From Neorhizobium alkalisoli (GTDB taxonomy: Bacteria > Pseudomonadota > Alphaproteobacteria > Rhizobiales > Rhizobiaceae), in the NCBI RefSeq assembly GCF_007829835.1, contig NZ_VIWP01000002.1:558001-622000 (forward strand): a stretch of 64,000 nt of DNA, read 5' to 3'. This document shows, piece by piece, positions 59,278 through 64,000 of this stretch (its first letter is position 1; each line of letters starts with the position of its first letter). The position numbers and the translations under genes are program-made. The notes beneath the pieces are model-generated. The model ran no database searches. It saw only the letters and a list, made by a program, of their open reading frames with translations, and was not told the origin of the DNA.

Positions 59278-62247
59278 CTAAGCCCCGACTGTTTTCCTGA
59301 ACACCGCCCGCACCGCCTTCGCCAGCCTCTTCATCTCGCCCTCCAGCGTGCCGATATCCGGGCAATCGCCGATCTTGCAGATACGCTCAACGAGCCCTGC
59401 CGGCGCATCCTTCGGATCGAAGGGCGCGTCGAGGCAGAGGCGCGTGATCTGGGCATATTCGGAGAAGAGATGCAGCGCCTCAAGGCAGATGGCGAGATCA
59501 TCAGGCGCCAGCTGCGGCGTGCCGATGGCCTGAAGTGTTTCCGCCGTGCTGGAGCCATAGGTAGACGGTGGGACACCCTTTGCCGGGGCGACGAGGCTCA
59601 GATATTGAGCAATAAACTCGATATCGACGAGACCGCCCGGTATCAGCTTCACATCCCAGATATCGCGCGGCGGCTTTTCCTTTTCGATCAGGGCCCGCAT
59701 CTCGCGGACGTCAGCTGCGATCTTTTGCGGATCGGATTTTTCCGAGAGCACGTCCGAGATCAGCGCCTCCGCCTCGGCCGAAAGGCTCTCATCGCCGCAG
59801 ATGAGGCGCGCCCTTGTCAGCGCCATATGCTCCCAGGTCCATGCCTCTTCGCGCTGGTACTTGCCGAAGGCGCCGATACGGGTGGCGACCGGGCCCTTGT
59901 TGCCGGAGGGGCGCAGGCGCAGGTCGACCTCGAACAACACGCCTTCCGCCGTTGGTGCAGAGAGAGCCGCGATCAGCCGCTGCGTCAACCGCGTAAAATA
60001 ACGCTGCGCATCGAGCGGCTTTGCGCCATCGCTCTCGAATGCCGTGTCGTCATAATCGTAGAGGAGGATCAGGTCGACGTCGGAATCGGCGGTCAGCTCG
60101 AAACTGCCGAGCTTGCCCATGCCGAGCAGCGCCACACGTCCGCCCGGATAGGTGCCATGCGCCTCGGTCACCTCATCCAGCACGGCATCGAGCGCCGCGC
60201 CGATCAGGATATCGGCGAGATGGGTGAAGGCACGGCCGGCCTCCTCGCCTGAAATCGCGCCGGTCAGCAGGCGCACGCCGATCAAAAAACGCTGTTCGGC
60301 GGAGAAGATGCGCAAGCGGTCCAGCCGCTCCTCATAATAACGGGCGCCGTTCAGGAAGGTGGCGAGGCGTGCGGAGAGATAGTCGCGGGTCGGCAGTTGC
60401 GACAGGAGGCCGGGATCCAGCATGCCGTCAAAGATATGCGGCTTGGCCGCGACGCTATCGGCAAGTCTTGGCGCCGAGGACATGATGGTGACGATCAGCG
60501 ACAGAAGCGCCGGGTTGTTGCCGATCAGCGAAAACAGCTGGATGCCGGCAGGGAGTGCCTTCAGGAAACTGTCGAAGCGTAGCAGGGCTTCGTCGGCACG
60601 CCGGCTTTCGCCAAAGGCTTTCAGCAGCGCCGGCATCAGTTCGGTCAGCCGTTCACGCGCCTCGATCGACTGGGTGGCGCGGTAGCGACCATTGTGCCAG
60701 GTGCGGATCAGCCGCGACATGTCGGCGGGGCGGGAGAAACCGAGATCAGCCAGCGTCTTCAGCGTATCGGGATCATCCTTCTGGCCGGTGAAGACGAGAT
60801 TGCCGATGTCGCCGGAAAGCTTTTCCTCCTGCTCGAACAGTCTCGAATAGCGCTTTTCGACCAACCGCAGCACATTCTCGAGCTTTTCGGAAAAGGTGCG
60901 CTGGTCGGCAAAACCCAACATCAGGGCGATGCGTTTCAGTTCCGCATCAGTGTCCGGCAGGCGATGGGTCTGTTCGTCATGCACCATCTGGATCCGGTGC
61001 TCGACATCGCGCAGGAACCAGTAGGCCTCCGTCAGTTCGATGGCGATCTCGGGGCGGATCCATTTCGCCTCGGCAAGTGCATTGAGCGCTATCTCAGTCT
61101 CGCGCGCCCGAAGGGCGGGCATGCGACCACCGGCGATCAGCTGCTGGGTCTGGGCAAAGAATTCGATTTCGCGAATGCCGCCTCGGCCGAGCTTGACGTC
61201 ATGGCCCTTGATGGCAATCGAGCCATGCCCCTTGTGGACGTGGATCTGCCGCTTGATCGAATGGATGTCGGCGATGGCCGCATAGTCCAGATATTTGCGG
61301 AAGACGAAGGGCGTCATCTGGCGCAAGAACTCTTCGCCGGCCGCGAGATCGCCGGCCACCGGCCGCGCCTTGATATAGGCGGCCCGCTCCCAGTTCTGCC
61401 CCCTGCCCTCGTAATAGATCAGCGCCGCATCGACCGAGACGGCAAGCGGTGTCGAGCCGGGATCGGGGCGCAGGCGCAGGTCGGTGCGGAAGACATAACC
61501 GTCCGCCGTCCTGTCCTGCAGGATGCGGATCAGCCGGCGCATCATCCGGCCAAAAGTTTCCGAGGCATCGAGAGGATCGGCGAGAATCCCCGCTTCCGGC
61601 TCGTAGAAAACGACGATGTCGATATCGGAGGAATAGTTGAGCTCGCGGCCGCCGAGCTTGCCCATGCCGAGCACAATCAGGCCGGAGTTCTTGGCCGGTT
61701 CGGCCGGATCGACGAGCTTCAGCTTGCCGGACTGGTGGGCGGCGAGAAGCAGATGATCGATCGCGGAGGCCGTGCAGGCGGAGGCGAAATCGCTCAGCCA
61801 ACTTGTCGTCTCGGCGGCGGAAAAGATGCGTGCAAGATCGGCAAGTGCTGCGGTCAGCGAAAAGGCGCGCTTGGCATATCGAAGCGTCGCCATCACCTCG
61901 CTCTCGGAGGGCACGGCACCGCCGTCTGACGGCCGCCAGGCGTTGCGGGCGGTTTCGATCAGGCCGGACAGAACGGTTTCCACGGGGTCTGCAAGGGCGT
62001 CCGCCAGCAGTTTGGGAGAGATGGTCGCCATATCGCGCAGGAAGGGCGAGAGGGAAAAGGCGGCGGCGAGGAAATCCCGCAGCGCCGGGTAATCCGCAAG
62101 AATTTTGGCGATGTCCGGCTCCGACTTGCCGATCTCCTTCAAAGCGGCTAGCGCCGCCTTGGCTTCCGTCTGGTTCAGCGGACGGATGGTTTCCGCCTCG
62201 ACGGCATCGAGGCGTCGTTCGGGCTGCATTGTATCTGTACTGGTCAT
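59278..62247 (-). CDS. glnE: Bifunctional glutamine synthetase adenylyltransferase/deadenylylase
   Basis: A 989-residue enzyme that switches glutamine synthetase off by adding AMP and on by removing it, under control of PII proteins. Two nucleotidyltransferase domains are seen: the N-terminal remover GMGKLGGRELNYSSDIDIV (about 194-212) and the C-terminal adenylyltransferase GMGKLGSFELTADSDVDLI (near 710), each with the GSxxxxDxD metal-binding pattern. Between and after them are helical GlnD_UR_UTase/GlnE domains. GGGAGGAATG gives a good ribosome binding site 8 bases before the ATG. Length fits rhizobial GlnE. It is convergent with the kinase gene. Confidence 0.97.
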   Translation of the reverse strand: MTSTDTMQPERRLDAVEAETIRPLNQTEAKAALAALKEIGKSEPDIAKILADYPALRDFLAAAFSLSPFLRDMATISPKLLADALADPVETVLSGLIETARNAWRPSDGGAVPSESEVMATLRYAKRAFSLTAALADLARIFSAAETTSWLSDFASACTASAIDHLLLAAHQSGKLKLVDPAEPAKNSGLIVLGMGKLGGRELNYSSDIDIVVFYEPEAGILADPLDASETFGRMMRRLIRILQDRTADGYVFRTDLRLRPDPGSTPLAVSVDAALIYYEGRGQNWERAAYIKARPVAGDLAAGEEFLRQMTPFVFRKYLDYAAIADIHSIKRQIHVHKGHGSIAIKGHDVKLGRGGIREIEFFAQTQQLIAGGRMPALRARETEIALNALAEAKWIRPEIAIELTEAYWFLRDVEHRIQMVHDEQTHRLPDTDAELKRIALMLGFADQRTFSEKLENVLRLVEKRYSRLFEQEEKLSGDIGNLVFTGQKDDPDTLKTLADLGFSRPADMSRLIRTWHNGRYRATQSIEARERLTELMPALLKAFGESRRADEALLRFDSFLKALPAGIQLFSLIGNNPALLSLIVTIMSSAPRLADSVAAKPHIFDGMLDPGLLSQLPTRDYLSARLATFLNGARYYEERLDRLRIFSAEQRFLIGVRLLTGAISGEEAGRAFTHLADILIGAALDAVLDEVTEAHGTYPGGRVALLGMGKLGSFELTADSDVDLILLYDYDDTAFESDGAKPLDAQRYFTRLTQRLIAALSAPTAEGVLFEVDLRLRPSGNKGPVATRIGAFGKYQREEAWTWEHMALTRARLICGDESLSAEAEALISDVLSEKSDPQKIAADVREMRALIEKEKPPRDIWDVKLIPGGLVDIEFIAQYLSLVAPAKGVPPSTYGSSTAETLQAIGTPQLAPDDLAICLEALHLFSEYAQITRLCLDAPFDPKDAPAGLVERICKIGDCPDIGTLEGEMKRLAKAVRAVFRKTVGA

Positions 62248-62623
62248 CGCATTCCTCCCTTCGCTGCAATCCTTCCCAAAGGGAATAGCTGCAGGCGGCG
62301 GGCGCGCTCATGGACCGGTGTTCACCCCGGCTCGCATCGCCCGTCGCATCCGCACATTCGAATGTCAACGGAGCCGGGTCAAGCCGGGCAAGATGCCTGA
62401 AACGGACCTGTCTTGCCGAAACCTCTTCTTCAGAGAGCGTACCGGCACAGCGGGATCCGCCATTGACGAATGCGAAGAAAGCGCGATTTAATTGGCATCC
62501 CATCTATCTGGATGTCGATCCGACTCCGCCGCCCGCACACCATTCCAATCTGTCTTCATCAGGCAAGCGCTCTCGGTTGCGGGAGAGCGGCGTCGATCAA
62601 TGAATTATCTATCGGGAGTGACC
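62248..62623. other. Gene-free divergent region between glnE and the GntP permease
   Basis: These 376 bases hold no frame I would call. A short dyad, CATCC (about 62499) and GGATG (about 62513), lies some 110 bases before the permease start and could be an operator. Promoters for both divergent genes must be here; no boxes stand out. Confidence 0.45.
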
Positions 62624-64000
62624 ATGAGTTCCACGGATATCCAGCTTCTCGTGACCGCCGTCGGCGGCGTCGTTTTCCTTGTCGCGCTGATCGTGTCCCG
62701 CATCCGGCTGCATCCGCTGCTCGCTTTGCTGATCACTTCGATCGCCGTCGGCCTTGTGGCCGGCATGCCGGTGGACAAGCTGATCAAGTCGATCGAGGCG
62801 GGCGCCGGTGGCACGCTCGGCGCAGTCGGCCTTGTCGTTGCGCTCGGCGCGATGCTCGGAAAAATCCTTGCAGATGGCGGCGTGACGGAAGGCATTTCGG
62901 AAACGATCATCCGCAAGACGCCGACACGGCTTTTGCCCTGGGCCATGGCCGGTGCCGCCTTCATCATCGGCATTCCGATGTTTTTTGAAGTCGGTCTCGT
63001 CGTGCTCCTGCCGCTGATCTTCAGCGTCGCCCGCAAGCTGGATGCACAATCCAGCGTTCGCGGCTCCGCCTATGTCTATGTCGGTGTTCCGGTCATTGCG
63101 GCACTTGCCTCAATGCATGGCATGGTGCCGCCGCATCCCGGCCCGCTGACGGCGATCGCCTCGCTGAAGACGAGCATCGGCCCGACCATGCTCTACGGCT
63201 TCATTGCTGCGATCCCGGCCATCATTCTCGGCGGCCCGATCTATGGCGCCTTCATCACGCCGCGGCTTAAGGTCAAGCCGGATCAGGCGCTGATCGACCA
63301 GTTCGCATCGACCGGCTCGAAAGTGACCGATCCTTCGCATGTGCCGCCCGGCCTCGGCATTTCGCTGCTGACGGCGCTTCTGCCGGCCGTGCTGATGCTG
63401 CTCAACGCCATTGCCGAACTTGCCTTCGACAAGGGTTCTGTGATCGTCAGGATCACCGGTTTTCTCGGTGATCCGGCGATTGCCATGCTGATCGGCGTGC
63501 TGTTTGCGGCGTGGATCCTGATCTATGCACGCGGCGGCGTTTCCGAGGAATTGCGCAATTCGATGTCGGCCAGCGTCAAGCCGATCGCCAATGTGCTCTT
63601 GATCATCGCCGGCGGCGGCGCCTTCCAGCATGTGCTTACGGATGCGAAGGTCGGCGATGCGATCATGCATCTCAGCCAGCAGTTCTCGCTGTCGCCGATC
63701 CTGCTCGGCTGGTTCATCTCGATGCTTCTGTCGGTCTCGACCGGTTCCGCCACCGTCGGCATTGTCGGCGCCTCGGGGCTTCTCGCACCGCTTGCCGGCG
63801 CAGACGCGCTGAACGTGCCGCTTCTGGCGCTGTCGATCGGCTGTGGCTCGCTCTTCTTCAACTATGCTAACCATGCCGGCTTCTGGCTGGTGAAGGAGAG
63901 CTTTGGCATGTCGATGGGGGAAGCCACCGCGACGATCTCGGTCATCCAGTCGATCGTCTCAGTGGTCGGATTGATCATGGTCCTGCTGATGAATCTTCTG
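62624..64000 (+). CDS. GntP-family permease (partial, cut at the right edge)
   Basis: The first 459 residues of a polytopic transporter of the GntP/CitMHS class, which import gluconate or other small acids with protons. Hydrophobic helices cover the whole length. Family landmarks: GLVVALGAMLGKILADGGVT near the start, IPMFFEVGLVVLLPLIFSVA, the periplasmic-loop HGMVPPHPGPLTAIASL, and LSVSTGSATVGIVGASGLLAPL with NYANHAGFWLVKESFGMS. GGGAG precedes the ATG. The stop codon lies beyond the window, and neighbours that could show the substrate (kinase, dehydratase) are not visible. Confidence 0.92.
   Translation, partial: MSSTDIQLLVTAVGGVVFLVALIVSRIRLHPLLALLITSIAVGLVAGMPVDKLIKSIEAGAGGTLGAVGLVVALGAMLGKILADGGVTEGISETIIRKTPTRLLPWAMAGAAFIIGIPMFFEVGLVVLLPLIFSVARKLDAQSSVRGSAYVYVGVPVIAALASMHGMVPPHPGPLTAIASLKTSIGPTMLYGFIAAIPAIILGGPIYGAFITPRLKVKPDQALIDQFASTGSKVTDPSHVPPGLGISLLTALLPAVLMLLNAIAELAFDKGSVIVRITGFLGDPAIAMLIGVLFAAWILIYARGGVSEELRNSMSASVKPIANVLLIIAGGGAFQHVLTDAKVGDAIMHLSQQFSLSPILLGWFISMLLSVSTGSATVGIVGASGLLAPLAGADALNVPLLALSIGCGSLFFNYANHAGFWLVKESFGMSMGEATATISVIQSIVSVVGLIMVLLMNLL

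Noticed and set aside
62310..62603. 97-codon plus frame between glnE and the permease
   Set aside because: Low-quality composition, no ribosome binding site, no homology pattern.
1..64000. CRISPR arrays, rRNA, phage or transposase genes
   Set aside because: No regularly spaced repeats, no rRNA-like blocks and no recognisable mobile-element proteins were seen.

Overview
The window is a stretch of chromosome from an alphaproteobacterium of the Rhizobiales, most likely the Rhizobiaceae (Rhizobium, Agrobacterium or Ensifer type). The evidence is high GC with strongly GC-biased third positions, a RopA/Omp2b-type porin, several families of palindromic intergenic repeats typical of rhizobia, and a PdhS-family (PleC-like) histidine kinase next to glnE. 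There is no rRNA, phage, transposase or CRISPR array. One tRNA-Ser(GCU) lies near the left end.

Layout. 0-8 kb: porin, tRNA-Ser, a convergent-free block with a 2-keto-3-deoxy-sugar-acid aldolase and a ferredoxin-reductase-like flavoprotein, a PilZ-like protein, a small membrane protein/XRE regulator operon with its own operator, a HisC-like aminotransferase and a Sel1-like protein. 8-12 kb: DUF2147-like secreted protein, a small membrane peptide, AMP nucleosidase and a VapBC module with a 14-bp-arm operator. 11-16.2 kb: a lipid flippase-like protein, a polyprenyl-phosphate-type GT2 and two tandem ArnT/PMT-like GT39 paralogues, together looking like an envelope glycan or lipid modification locus. 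16.2-17.1 kb: a small atypical patch holding a GNAT acetyltransferase and an orphan toxin-like domain flanked by 28-bp direct repeats. 17.1-20 kb: polyamine/amine catabolism (class III aminotransferase plus glutamine-synthetase-like ligase). 20-30 kb: MscS channel, two SDRs, LysR regulator, lipid kinase, MFS pump, MDR oxidoreductase, DoxX, L,D-transpeptidase.

30-38 kb: a large dimethylglycine/sarcosine-dehydrogenase-like FAD-GcvT protein, a MarR/FUSC divergent pair with two operator boxes, a second VapBC, ETF-ubiquinone oxidoreductase and an SDR sharing a palindromic intergenic region. 38-43 kb: a small membrane protein and an RND efflux pair (adaptor and permease, no outer-membrane partner). 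43-46.4 kb: a beta-lactam response module: DdlA-type ligase, class D beta-lactamase and a divergently transcribed AmpR-type activator. 46.4-51.7 kb: a disordered Ser/Thr/Ala-rich protein, a YegD-like Hsp70, a divergent family-4-like uracil-DNA glycosylase, two small ORFs with their own terminator, and an EamA exporter. 52-64 kb: aminopeptidase N, a TetR/MFS divergent pair with two 21-bp operators, a PleC-like kinase, glnE and the start of a GntP-family permease cut by the right edge.

Most genes are ordinary accessory or housekeeping functions. The items most worth a second look are the toxin-like cassette between direct repeats, the tandem GT39 locus, the AmpR-class D beta-lactamase arrangement, the uracil-DNA glycosylase lacking expected cysteines, two SDRs without the usual Tyr-Lys pair, the disordered protein and the pair of small ORFs.
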